Source: Roseateles hydrophilus
Lineage (GTDB): Bacteria; Pseudomonadota; Gammaproteobacteria; Burkholderiales; Burkholderiaceae_C
Direction of reading: 5' to 3'
Length of the DNA stretch: 64,000 bases
Assembly: GCF_026712245.1 (NCBI RefSeq)
Contig: NZ_JAPPUY010000001.1
Span: 930,001 to 994,000 of the forward strand
Both the position numbers and the translations under genes were made by a program. Below the pieces are notes generated by a model. It saw only the letters and a program-made list of their open reading frames with translations, did not search any database and was not told the origin of the DNA. This document shows, piece by piece, positions 7,700-16,180 of this stretch. How positions within the stretch are numbered: the stretch's first letter is position 1; each line of letters begins with the position of its first letter.

Positions 7700-9460
7700 A
7701 TGACCCGCTTCACCGTCGCCAATAACGACTTCCTGCTCGACGGCCGCCCACACCGGTTGCTCTCCGGCGCCCTTCATTACTTCCGCGTGATGCCCCAGCA
7801 GTGGGAGGACCGCCTGCTCAAGCTCAAGGCCATGGGCTTGAATTGCGTTGAGACCTACGTCGCCTGGAACCTGCACGAGCCGCAGCCCGGCGCGTTCGAC
7901 TTCACAGGCGGGCTGGACCTGCCGGCCTTCGTGCGGCTGGCGGGGTCGCTGGGTCTGCACGTCATCGTGCGGCCCGGGCCCTATATCTGCGCCGAATGGG
8001 AGTTTGGCGGCCTGCCTGCCTGGCTGCTGGCTGACCCGGAGATGGCGCTGCGCTGCATGTATCCGCCTTACCTCGACGCGGTGGCGCGCTTTCTCGATGC
8101 GCTGCTGCCACCCTTGCTGCCGCTGCAGGCAGGGCAGGGCGGGCCCGTCATCGCGATGCAGGTGGAGAACGAGTACGGCAGCTACGGCAGCGACCAGACC
8201 TATCTGCGCTGGCTGGAGCACGCCTTGCGCGCGCGCGGTGTCGACACGCTGCTGTTCACGTCAGACGGCGCGACGGACTTCATGCTCACTCACGGCACCG
8301 TGCCCCATGTGCTCAAGACGGCCAACTTCGGCTCGCGAGCTGCGGGCGAGTTCGCCAAGCTGCGTGAGTACCAGCCGAACTGGCCGCTGATGTGCATGGA
8401 GTTCTGGTGCGGCTGGTTCGACCACTGGGGTGAGCCGCAGCATCTGCGTGCGGCCGCGGATGCCGCACAGGCGCTGGATGAGGTGCTGGCAGCCGGCGCG
8501 TCCGTCAACGTCTTCATGTTCCACGGCGGCACCAGCTTCGGCTTCATGAACGGTGCCAACACGGACCTGGAGACCGGCGCTTACCAGCCCACCGTGGGCA
8601 GCTATGACTACGACGCGCCGCTGTCGGAGGATGGCCAGCTGACGGCCAAGTTCCACGCATTCCGCGAGGTCATTGGCAGGCACGTCGCGCTGCCGCCGTT
8701 GCAGTTGCCGCCACCGGTGCCGCGCTTCGAGCGCGGGCCGCTGCGGCTGACGCAGTCGCAGCCGCTGTTCACCGCGCTGGACCAGCTGTCATCGCCACAG
8801 GCGACGCCGGTGCCGCGGCCCATGGAAAGCCTGGGCCAGAGCTACGGCTTCGTGCTCTATCGCACCGAACTCAGGCACCCGCCGGGGCCGACGACGCTGC
8901 ATCTGACGCAGTTGCACGACCGGGCGCAGGTGTTCGTCAACGGTGTGGAGGTCGGTACGCTGGAACGCAACCAGCCGCTGTCGCTGCCGCTGACGTTGCC
9001 ACCGGGGCCGGTCACGCTGGACATCCTGGTCGAGAACCTGGGCCGCGTGAACTACGGCCCGCAGCTGCTGGATCGCAAGGGCCTGCTGGGCCTCGTTCGC
9101 CTGGGCACGCACACCGTGCTGCATGGCTGGCAGTGCTGGCCGCTGGCGCTGAACGATCTGTCGGCGCTGAGGTTCGGCGCGTCGCCCGGCGTGGCCGGGC
9201 CGACCTTCTACCGAGCTTGCTTTGACGTCGAGCAGCCGGGCGATTGCTTCCTGTCGCTGCCTGCGGGCGAGAAGGGCGTCGTCTGGCTCAACGGCTTCAA
9301 CCTCGGGCGTTACTGGTCGCGAGGCCCGCAGACTGCGCTCTACGTGCCGGCGCCGCTGTTGAAAACAGGCGGCAACGAGTTGACGGTGCTTGAGCTGCAC
9401 CCGCACGGTGCTTGCGAGGCGCTGTTCACCGCGCAAAGGCCTGCGGGCCGGGCGCCATGA
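7700..9460 (+). CDS. GH35 beta-galactosidase
   Basis: Retaining exo-beta-galactosidase of 586 residues, the usual size of bacterial GH35. The GH-A-clan barrel is evident: SGALHYFRV near residue 22, WNLHEP at 56-61, RPGPYICAEWEFGG at 91-104, the acid/base Glu in QVENEYGSYG (E158), and the nucleophile Glu in MEFWCGWFDHWG (E234). A C-terminal beta-sandwich pair follows (NGFNLGRYW near residue 530). No signal peptide is seen, so it is predicted cytoplasmic, like GH88. A 152-base gap separates it from the receptor. Together, GH88 and GH35 point to a substrate carrying both unsaturated uronate and beta-galactose, for example rhamnogalacturonan or arabinogalactan fragments. That is inference. Confidence 0.93.
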   Translation: MTRFTVANNDFLLDGRPHRLLSGALHYFRVMPQQWEDRLLKLKAMGLNCVETYVAWNLHEPQPGAFDFTGGLDLPAFVRLAGSLGLHVIVRPGPYICAEWEFGGLPAWLLADPEMALRCMYPPYLDAVARFLDALLPPLLPLQAGQGGPVIAMQVENEYGSYGSDQTYLRWLEHALRARGVDTLLFTSDGATDFMLTHGTVPHVLKTANFGSRAAGEFAKLREYQPNWPLMCMEFWCGWFDHWGEPQHLRAAADAAQALDEVLAAGASVNVFMFHGGTSFGFMNGANTDLETGAYQPTVGSYDYDAPLSEDGQLTAKFHAFREVIGRHVALPPLQLPPPVPRFERGPLRLTQSQPLFTALDQLSSPQATPVPRPMESLGQSYGFVLYRTELRHPPGPTTLHLTQLHDRAQVFVNGVEVGTLERNQPLSLPLTLPPGPVTLDILVENLGRVNYGPQLLDRKGLLGLVRLGTHTVLHGWQCWPLALNDLSALRFGASPGVAGPTFYRACFDVEQPGDCFLSLPAGEKGVVWLNGFNLGRYWSRGPQTALYVPAPLLKTGGNELTVLELHPHGACEALFTAQRPAGRAP

Positions 9461-9649
9461 CCGAGCGCCGCAGCCACGCGGCTGCTCGCGCCAACTCCGC
9501 TTGTGCTGGCCAGGGGCACTGTTGTCGCCGATGGCGTCCGGCCGCAGGTCATCCAGCGGACGACGGCTGGCGTCCGCGAGGGCGGCCTCAGCGGGATGCT
9601 GGCCGCAACCGGCTCTCCAGGGCCTTTGCGCCCCGAGGATGGCGCCGCG

Positions 9650-11566
9650 TTACCGGCTGTGCGAGGTCAGCCGCGCCAGCGGCGTGGCGGCACTGACGCC
9701 TGGGGCCACCGTGGTGGCGCCGGGGCGGCCGGGCTTGGCGTCTTCTTCATCGGCGCCCACCGCCAGTGCCGAGATGCTGTCGGGGTTGCGGCGCATGGCC
9801 ACGCCCACGGCCAGGATGTCGATGACCAGCAGGTGCAGGATGCGGCTGACCATGGGCAGGTGGGTCTCGATGTCCTCCACGTGGTCCACGATCAGCGCCA
9901 CGTCGGCTCGCCTGGCTAGCGGGCTCTGGCTGGCCGTGATGGCCACGACCTTGGCGCCGCGCTCCTGGGCCTTCTCCACCACCTGCAGCAGCTCCGGCAG
10001 GCGCCCGCCGCTGCTGATGGCGACGGCCACATCGCCCTCGCGCAGCACATCCGCCGCCAGCAGTTGCAGCCGCGGGTCGGTGTAGGCGCCGCAGGGCATG
10101 CCGAAGCGCAGGAACTTGAACTGCGCGTCCTGCGCGACGACGCCGTAGTGGCCCAGCGCGAAGAACTCGATGCGGCCGGCTGCCAGCAGCATCTCGGTGG
10201 CGCGGTCGATGGTGTCGCGGTTCAGGTGGCTGCGCACCTGCAGGATGGCGCTGGCCGTGTTGCCCAGCACCTTGGCGCCCAGCTCCAGCATGGAGTCGTT
10301 GGTGTTGACCTGCGTGTGCGTGACCGGCACCGTGCCCGTCAGGCCCGAGGCCAGGCGCAGCTTGAAGTCCGACAGGCCCTCGCAGCCCAGCGAGCGGCAG
10401 AAGCGGATGACGGTGGGCTGGCTGACGCCGGCCGCGCGGGCGATCTCGGCGATGGGGTCGTTCAGCACCGAGCGCGGCTGGGCCAGCACCAGGTCGGCCA
10501 CGCGCAGCTCGGCCGGCGACAGTTCGCTGCGGGCGCGGCGGATCTGGCCGAGGATGGCCGAACCGGGCGAGGCCTGCAGGTGGCGCAGCTGGTTCTCGAG
10601 GATGGCGGAGGCGCCCTTGAACGTGGCGTGCTCGGCCGTGATGACGAAGGTGGGGATGGCCGAGACGTACTCGCGGAAGCGCCCCTTGTCCTCGAAGCGC
10701 GCACGGAACGGGCTGCGGTCGAAGTACTCGCCCAGGCGCGGCACGATGCCGCCGCCGATGTAGATGCCGCCCAGCGACCCCAGCGTCACCGCCAGGTTGG
10801 CCGCCGCCGTGCCCAGCAGGCCGCAGAAGACCTCCAGTGTCTCTAGGCACAGTGCGTCGCCATCGTCCAGCGCACGCTGCGTGATGGCGGGGGCGCCGAG
10901 CGGCTCGGCGCCGGCCACGCCGTTGCGGTCGGCCAGGGCCTTGTAGATCAGTTCCAGGCCGGGGCCGGAGATCAGGCGCTCGTAGGACACGTGGTCCTGG
11001 TCCAGGTGCTTCCACGCGAACTGCAGGATGTCCATTTCGCGCGCATCGCGCGGGCCGAAGTTGACGTGGCCGCCCTCGGTGCCCAGCGCGATCCAGCCTT
11101 CGCCCGCCGGGATCAGCCCCGACACGCCCAGCCCGGTGCCTGCGCCGAGCAGGCCGATGACGCTGGGTCGGCGCGCCTGGCCGCCGCCCACCTGGCGCAC
11201 GTCTACCTCGGCCAGCCGCGGCAGCGCCATCGCCAGCGCGGTGAAATCGTTGACGACCACCAGCGTGTCCAGCCCCAGGCGCTGGCGCATTTCGTCGATG
11301 GAGAACTGCCAGTGGTAGTTGGTCATGCGCACGCGGTCGCCTTCCACCGGGTTGGCGATGGCGATGGCGGCGTGCGCGATCTGCTGGGCGCCGTCCTGCC
11401 AGCTCAGGCCGCTCAGGTAGGCGCGCACGGCGGCGTGAAAGTCGGCATGGTCGGCGCAGCGCAGCGAGGCCATCTGCGTGAACTCGCCGGGGCCGGTTTC
11501 CAGCGCGAAGCGGGCATAGGTGCCGCCGATGTCGGCAAGCAGGCGGGGGCTGTCGAAACGGGGCAT
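9650..11566 (-). CDS. glk: Bifunctional glucokinase / HexR-like RpiR regulator
   Basis: Single 638-residue protein joining two activities. Residues 1 to about 335 form a bacterial glucokinase of the E. coli type: ADIGGTYARF near the N-terminus, catalytic Asp in VVNDFTA (D107), GAGTGLGVSG and EGGHVNF. Residues from about 345 on form an RpiR-family regulator, with the helix-turn-helix PIAEIARAAGVSQPTVIRF and a SIS sugar-phosphate-binding domain (AISSGGRLPELL; PMVSRILHLLVIDILAVGVA). The regulator half closely resembles HexR of Pseudomonas. Such fusions are known in Burkholderia. The protein could sense the product of its own pathway. HexR-type palindromes lie upstream of this gene and at several nearby sugar genes. 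It ends convergently with GH35 across 189 bases with no recognised signal. Confidence 0.93.
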   Translation of the reverse strand: MPRFDSPRLLADIGGTYARFALETGPGEFTQMASLRCADHADFHAAVRAYLSGLSWQDGAQQIAHAAIAIANPVEGDRVRMTNYHWQFSIDEMRQRLGLDTLVVVNDFTALAMALPRLAEVDVRQVGGGQARRPSVIGLLGAGTGLGVSGLIPAGEGWIALGTEGGHVNFGPRDAREMDILQFAWKHLDQDHVSYERLISGPGLELIYKALADRNGVAGAEPLGAPAITQRALDDGDALCLETLEVFCGLLGTAAANLAVTLGSLGGIYIGGGIVPRLGEYFDRSPFRARFEDKGRFREYVSAIPTFVITAEHATFKGASAILENQLRHLQASPGSAILGQIRRARSELSPAELRVADLVLAQPRSVLNDPIAEIARAAGVSQPTVIRFCRSLGCEGLSDFKLRLASGLTGTVPVTHTQVNTNDSMLELGAKVLGNTASAILQVRSHLNRDTIDRATEMLLAAGRIEFFALGHYGVVAQDAQFKFLRFGMPCGAYTDPRLQLLAADVLREGDVAVAISSGGRLPELLQVVEKAQERGAKVVAITASQSPLARRADVALIVDHVEDIETHLPMVSRILHLLVIDILAVGVAMRRNPDSISALAVGADEEDAKPGRPGATTVAPGVSAATPLARLTSHSR

Positions 11567-11656
11567 CGGTGGGGCTGGGCAAACCGGTGAAGGAGAGGAA
11601 GCGGATTATTCAGCACGCCCGCGGCTCTCCACCGCGAGGCCTGGCAGCGCCAGATC

Positions 11657-11671
11657 TGTAGCTTCACTACG
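11657..11671. promoter_or_regulatory. HexR-type operator, glk-hexR side
   Basis: TGTAGCTTCACTACG fits the HexR consensus TGTAGT-N3-ACTACA except at the sixth and last positions. It lies 91 bases upstream of the glucokinase-HexR start, placed for autoregulation. Confidence 0.6.
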
Positions 11672-11758
11672 CTGTCAGTGCGGGTGAAAAACGGGTTTCA
11701 GAGAGAGGCTTCGGCATTTCCGCAGGGAGGCTGGGGTGAGTCTGCATTGCCGATGTGT

Positions 11759-11773
11759 TGTAGTTTTGCTACC
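11759..11773. promoter_or_regulatory. HexR-type operator, glk2 side
   Basis: TGTAGTTTTGCTACC fits TGTAGT-N3-ACTACA at all but two positions and lies 103 bases before the second glucokinase start. With the site at 11657-11671 it gives each of the two divergent glucokinase genes one palindrome. The 310-base intergenic region (11567-11876) shows no other feature that I can support. Confidence 0.6.
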
Positions 11774-11876
11774 GTCCGCGCCGACCCATTTTTCGAGTTT
11801 TCATGGCCGTGTTTCTACAGAAGCTGAATTCCATTCCTGCTGCCGCAAATGCCGCGGCGGCGGGCCGGGGGTGTGC

Positions 11877-12863
11877 ATGAGCGCGCCCTATCCGTGGCTG
11901 GTGGCCGATGTTGGCGGCACCAATGCGCGCTTTGGCACGGTGTCCGGCCCGGGCGCCGGAGTCGAAGATGTGCGCGTGCTGCCGGTGGCGGCGCATGCCG
12001 GGCCGGCCGCCGCCGTGCGCCACTACCTGCAGGGTCGTGACGGCCCGGCACCGCGCAGCGTGGCGATGGCCCTGGCCACGCCGGTGCACGAGGACCGCAT
12101 CGCGCTGACCAATGGTGCCTGGGACTTTTCCCGCCGTGCGACGCAGGCGGAGCTGGGCCTGCAGACCTTCCTGTGTCTGAATGACTTCGAAGCACAGGCG
12201 CTGTCGCTGCCGCGCCTGCGGCCGCACCAGCTGCGCCCCTGGGGCGAGGCGCCGGCGGCGGCCCAGCAGGTGCCGGTCGGCACGGTGCTGGCGGTCATCG
12301 GCCCCGGCACGGGGCTGGGCGTGGGTGGGGTCGTGCGCGCGCCGGGCCTGTGGCTGACGCTGCCGGGTGAGGGAGGGCATGCCACGCTGGCGCCCGGAGA
12401 CGACTTCGAAAGCGAGGTGCTGGGCCATGCCCGGCGCGAGTTCCCGCACGTGTCCGCAGAGCGTTTCCTGTCGGGCATCGGCCTGCCGGTGCTGTGCCGC
12501 TCGGTTGCGGCCACGCTGGCGCAGGGCGAGGACGTGGCGGCGCTGACGACCGAGCAGATCGTCGCGCGCGGCCTGAGCGGCGAATCGCCCGCCTGCTCGC
12601 GCACGCTGGACGTGTTCTGCGCCATGCTGGGCGGCTTTGCCGGCAGCGTGGCGCTGACGCTGGGCTCGCGCGGCGGCGTGTTCATCGGCGGCGGCATCGT
12701 GCCCCGCCTGGGTGAGCGCTTCTTCCAGTCGGCGTTCCGCGCCCGCTTCGAGGCGAAGGGGCGCTTCCAGCCCTTCCTGGCCGGCATCCCCACGGCCCTC
12801 ATCACCGACACGCTGGCAGCCCTGTCGGGCGCCGCGCTGGCGCTGGAGCAGGCTCAGGCCTGA
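11877..12863 (+). CDS. Second glucokinase, stand-alone
   Basis: ATP-dependent glucose phosphorylation, feeding glucose 6-phosphate into the Entner-Doudoroff or glycolytic route. The 328 residues cover the same kinase fold as the fused neighbour: VADVGGTNARFG at 9-20, catalytic Asp in CLNDFEAQ (D103), IGPGTGLGVGG and GEGGHATL, ending near a last helix rich in Ala. No regulator domain follows. ATG 11877 was chosen, since an upstream in-frame ATG (11736) would precede the HexR-type site and add unrelated sequence; GTG 11871 is a close alternative. It is divergent from the glk-hexR fusion. Having two glucokinases back to back suggests duplication followed by loss or gain of the HexR half. Confidence 0.9.
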   Translation: MSAPYPWLVADVGGTNARFGTVSGPGAGVEDVRVLPVAAHAGPAAAVRHYLQGRDGPAPRSVAMALATPVHEDRIALTNGAWDFSRRATQAELGLQTFLCLNDFEAQALSLPRLRPHQLRPWGEAPAAAQQVPVGTVLAVIGPGTGLGVGGVVRAPGLWLTLPGEGGHATLAPGDDFESEVLGHARREFPHVSAERFLSGIGLPVLCRSVAATLAQGEDVAALTTEQIVARGLSGESPACSRTLDVFCAMLGGFAGSVALTLGSRGGVFIGGGIVPRLGERFFQSAFRARFEAKGRFQPFLAGIPTALITDTLAALSGAALALEQAQA

Positions 12864-12870
12864 TGTCGTT

Positions 12871-12900
12871 CAGGCAGGGCGGCCGGGCGCCGCCTGCCTG
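12871..12900 (+). terminator. Stem-loop after glk2
   Basis: CAGGCAGG (12871-12878) pairs perfectly with CCTGCCTG (12893-12900) around a GC-rich loop, starting eight bases after the glk2 stop codon. There is no T-run, so termination would be weak or Rho-assisted. Confidence 0.45.
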
Positions 12901-13091
12901 AGCGCTGCGCTGCATCTCCCCATCCCGCTTCCCCTGCGCAGGGCTGCGGCGGCTGTTGGCTGCCGCCGGGCTCCGTGCGGTGTCGCGCCGCGCGTGGCGT
13001 GCCAGGCGCGCCGCCGCAGCGCCGCATGGGCTGTGCGGATGGCGTGACTTTGTTCACCCTTTCGCGCCCTGTTTAGTGGCTTTTGGGTGAA

Positions 13092-13106
13092 TGTAGTTGA
13101 GCTACA
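13092..13106. promoter_or_regulatory. HexR-type operator upstream of TonB receptor 2
   Basis: TGTAGTTGAGCTACA has perfect 5-base arms (TGTAG/CTACA) and matches TGTAGT-N3-ACTACA at all but one position. It sits about 257 bases before the receptor start codon in an AT-rich stretch, consistent with a long leader or distal promoter. Confidence 0.6.
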
Positions 13107-13238
13107 GGACTGGCGATGCTGTTGCGAACTTGCGGCGCAATGCTCCCGTGATTTCACTTATTTGATGCTGGTTAACCCTTGGTATTGGGCCGAAATCTGG
13201 TCGTTTCTGCGCAACGTCTAGGGTTTACGCAGGTGCGG

Positions 13239-13257
13239 ATCAAAATCTAGTTTTGAT
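13239..13257. repeat. Perfect inverted repeat, candidate operator
   Basis: ATCAAAA (13239-13245), TCTAG, TTTTGAT (13251-13257) form perfect 7-base arms around a 5-base centre, about 105 bases upstream of the TonB receptor start. No T-run follows, so it is more likely a protein-binding site than a terminator. It does not match the LacI- or HexR-type sites of this window, so a third regulator is possible. Confidence 0.45.
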
Positions 13258-13362
13258 ACAAACTTGGCTGAGACGTTGGGTTCTCGCCCCTGTGTGGTGC
13301 GCCGATGTGCCGGCGCCGTGCTGAGGGCCAAGCCGTTTTCCAATGAACCAGAGGAGACATCC

Positions 13363-16101
13363 ATGACCCTGAACACCGAACAGCGCAGCACCGCCGCCCG
13401 CGCTTCCTTCCGCATCAGCCCGGTGGCCGTTGGCTGCGTGATGCTGATTGCAGCCGCCAGTGCCACCGCCCAACAAGCTGCGCCGCAGCAGCTCGAGACC
13501 GTCACCGTGACCGGCATCCGCAAGGGCATCGAGGCTGCCATCTCGGTCAAGCGCAACAGCGACTCCATCGTCGAAGCCATCTCGGCCGAAGACATCGGCA
13601 AGCTGCCCGACTCTTCCATCGCTGAGTCCATCGCCCGTCTGCCTGGCCTGACCGCGCAGCGCGTCAACGGTCGCGCCCAGGAAGTGCAGATCCGCGGCCT
13701 GGCTGGTCAGTTCGCCACCACGCTGCTCAACGGCCGCGAGCAGGTCAGCACCGGCGACAACCGCTCCGCCGAGTTCGACCAATACCCGTCCGAGCTGCTC
13801 AGCGGCGTCACCATCTACAAGACGCCCGATGCCGCGCTCGTCGGCCAGGGCTTGTCGGGCACCATCGACCTGCAGACCGTGCGTCCGCTGAATTTCGCCA
13901 GCCGGGCGATGGCCTTGAACCTTCGCGCCGAGAAGAACTCGCTCGGCCGCTTGAATCCGGGTGCTGCCAGCGACAAAGGCAGCCGTTTCAGCTTCTCTTA
14001 CATCGATCAGTTCGCGGACCGTACGGTTGGCGTAGCTCTCGGCTATGCCCGACTGGACTCCCCGAATCAGAACAACTACTTCCGCAACTGGGGCTATCCG
14101 ACCGGCAATGGCGCTGTTGGCGCCACGACCTACACCGACGTCCGCCTGCCAGGCGGCGTGCAGCTGCGCAACGAGTCGGCGTCCCAGAAGCGCAACGGCC
14201 TGATGGGCGTGGTGCAGTGGAAGCCCTCGAAGGACTTCGAGACCATCGTCGACGCCTACCACTCCACCTATGAGCGCATCGCGCTGCAGCGCGGCTTCGA
14301 GGCCGGTTTGGCCTGGTCGGGCGCGCAGCTTGTGAATCCGGTTGTGGAAGGCGCCACGCAGACCGGCCCGAACGCCTACAAGGGCGGCGTGCTGACCAAG
14401 GCCGATTACGTCGGCGTCAAGCCGGTGCTGCGCCACGATGCCAACGACCGTGACGACACGATCACCGCTCTGGGCTGGAACAGCAAGCTGGTGTTGAGCC
14501 CTGCACTGACGCTCGTTGGTGACCTGAGCTGGTCTAAAGCCAAGCGTCAGGAATCCATCATGGAGCTCTACGCAGGTACTGGTGCCGGCGGTTCGGGCGC
14601 GACTGACACCTTCAAGGTTTCGCTGCCGGTCGGTGGCGGCCTGCCCACCATCTCGGCGGGCCTGAACTATGCCGACCCGTCGCTGATCAAGCTGGTTGAC
14701 GCCGGCGGCTGGGGTCAGGCGGGCTATCTGAAGAAGCCTGAAGTCAAGGACGAGATCAAGTCGGCCAAGTTGTCGGGCAAGTACAGCCAAGAGCTGCTGT
14801 TCTTCAGCGGTATCGAGGGCGGCGTCAACATCACGCAGCGTGAGAAGTCGCGCAACGTGCCGGAGTGGTTCCTTGATTTGAAGACTTCGCCGACCACCAT
14901 CCCGGCCAACATGTTGTTCGCGTCGAACAGCATGGCTTATGCCGGCCTGGGTGACTTCATTTCTTACGACGCCCGCGCTGCCGCAGCGCAGTTCTACAAC
15001 TTGCGCGCCAACCTGGGCAACAAGGACATCATCAACAAGGACTGGACGGTCAAGGAAACGATCACGACCGCTTTTGTCAAGGCCGACATTGATTCCGAGC
15101 TTCTGGGCATGCCGCTGCGCGGCAACCTTGGGGTGCAGGCTGTGAACGCTGAGCAGGAGTCGCGCGCGTTCAGCATTCAGGGCGGCACGACCAGCCCGAC
15201 AACGCGTGGCACCGACTACACCGACTGGCTGCCCAGCATGAACCTGACGTGGCAGGTGGCAAACAACCAAAACGTGCGTTTCGGTGTTGCCCGCCAGATC
15301 ACACGTCCGCGCATGGATGACATGCGTGCCACACAGTCCTACGGCGTCGACAACACGCGTCGCATCTGGACGGGCGACGGCGGCAACCCTGAGCTCAAGC
15401 CGTGGAAGGCCGATGCTGTTGACCTGTCGTACGAGTACTACTTCGGCAACAAGGGCTACGTGTCCGTCGCGGCTTATTACAAGGACCTGAAGACCTACAT
15501 CTACAAGCAGAAGCTGAACGTCAACTTCCGCGAGCGCTTTGGCACGCTGACGCCTCCGGGCAGCGTGACGCCGGCCTCTGATATCGGCGAGTACGAAACC
15601 CAGGCCAATGGTCAGGGCGGCTCGATGTCTGGCGCGGAGTTGGCGGTGTCGGTGCCGCTCCAGATCGTGGCTCCCATCCTCGACGGCTTCGGCGTGCAAT
15701 TGAGCTATGCCTATGTGCAGAGCAAGATCTCGCCGTTCGGCCCCGGCGACAGCCGCCCGCTGCCGGGTCTCTCGCCCAACACCTACAACCTGACGGCCTA
15801 CTACGAGAAGTACGGCTTCTCGGCCCGTGTCAGCACGCGCATCCGCGACGGTTTCGTCGGCGAGGTGACGGGCTTCGGCGCCGACCGCACCTTCGAGTAC
15901 GTCAAGAAGGAAAAGGTCACCGACCTGCAGCTCGGCTACGAGTTCCAGGGCGGCATGGCCAAGGGCCTGTCCGTGCTGTTCCAGATCAACAACGTCGGCA
16001 ACGAGCCCTACGTCGAGTACTACAACAACGACCTCACGCAGACCAAGCAGTACACCAAGTACGGCAAGACCTACCTGTTCGGTGTGAACTACAAGTTCTG
16101 A
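13363..16101 (+). CDS. TonB-dependent receptor, probable maltodextrin/alpha-glucan type
   Basis: Outer-membrane transporter of 912 residues. It shows a signal peptide with an extended n-region (about residues 1-37, ending SATAQ), the TonB-box-like ETVTVTGIRKG at 45-55, a plug with ISAEDIGKLPDSSIAESIARL and VQIRGL, and a barrel ending FGVNYKF. The plug resembles MalA-type maltodextrin receptors of Caulobacter and Xanthomonas. The assignment to alpha-glucans also rests on its neighbours: glucokinases upstream, a GH13 enzyme downstream, and a HexR-type operator shared with malK/glgP. The start at 13363 has GAGGAGA upstream. Codon use toward the 3' half includes more T-ending codons than neighbouring genes, but not strikingly so. 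Confidence 0.9.
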   Translation: MTLNTEQRSTAARASFRISPVAVGCVMLIAAASATAQQAAPQQLETVTVTGIRKGIEAAISVKRNSDSIVEAISAEDIGKLPDSSIAESIARLPGLTAQRVNGRAQEVQIRGLAGQFATTLLNGREQVSTGDNRSAEFDQYPSELLSGVTIYKTPDAALVGQGLSGTIDLQTVRPLNFASRAMALNLRAEKNSLGRLNPGAASDKGSRFSFSYIDQFADRTVGVALGYARLDSPNQNNYFRNWGYPTGNGAVGATTYTDVRLPGGVQLRNESASQKRNGLMGVVQWKPSKDFETIVDAYHSTYERIALQRGFEAGLAWSGAQLVNPVVEGATQTGPNAYKGGVLTKADYVGVKPVLRHDANDRDDTITALGWNSKLVLSPALTLVGDLSWSKAKRQESIMELYAGTGAGGSGATDTFKVSLPVGGGLPTISAGLNYADPSLIKLVDAGGWGQAGYLKKPEVKDEIKSAKLSGKYSQELLFFSGIEGGVNITQREKSRNVPEWFLDLKTSPTTIPANMLFASNSMAYAGLGDFISYDARAAAAQFYNLRANLGNKDIINKDWTVKETITTAFVKADIDSELLGMPLRGNLGVQAVNAEQESRAFSIQGGTTSPTTRGTDYTDWLPSMNLTWQVANNQNVRFGVARQITRPRMDDMRATQSYGVDNTRRIWTGDGGNPELKPWKADAVDLSYEYYFGNKGYVSVAAYYKDLKTYIYKQKLNVNFRERFGTLTPPGSVTPASDIGEYETQANGQGGSMSGAELAVSVPLQIVAPILDGFGVQLSYAYVQSKISPFGPGDSRPLPGLSPNTYNLTAYYEKYGFSARVSTRIRDGFVGEVTGFGADRTFEYVKKEKVTDLQLGYEFQGGMAKGLSVLFQINNVGNEPYVEYYNNDLTQTKQYTKYGKTYLFGVNYKF

Positions 16102-16126
16102 TCCACCGCGCAAGTGCTAGCGTGAC

Positions 16127-16160
16127 AACCCTTGCCGGAGAAATCTGGCAGGGGTTTTTT
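16127..16160 (+). terminator. Intrinsic terminator after TonB receptor 2
   Basis: AACCCTTGCC (16127-16136) pairs with GGCAGGGGTT (16147-16156) with one G-U pair around a 10-base loop, followed by further Ts. It lies between the receptor and the halogenase genes, so the receptor is probably expressed in excess of the downstream genes by partial termination. Confidence 0.8.
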
Positions 16161-16180
16161 CTTCACAGTGGCTGTTTGAC

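Larger units (their letters stand above)
12864..13362. other. Long regulatory intergenic region before TonB receptor 2
   Basis: This 499-base gap between glk2 and the second TonB receptor begins with a stem-loop (12871-12900) and a GC-rich stretch without visible features. From about 13040 it turns notably AT-richer than its surroundings. That half holds a HexR-type palindrome (13092-13106), a perfect 7-5-7 inverted repeat (13239-13257), and a good ribosome-binding site GAGGAGA at 13351-13357. I could not pick a convincing -35/-10 pair. Confidence 0.6.

Noticed and set aside
13240-16113. 957-residue open frame antisense to TonB receptor 2
   Set aside because: Same kind of codon-bias shadow; no domain, no ribosome-binding site, and the sense gene is certain.
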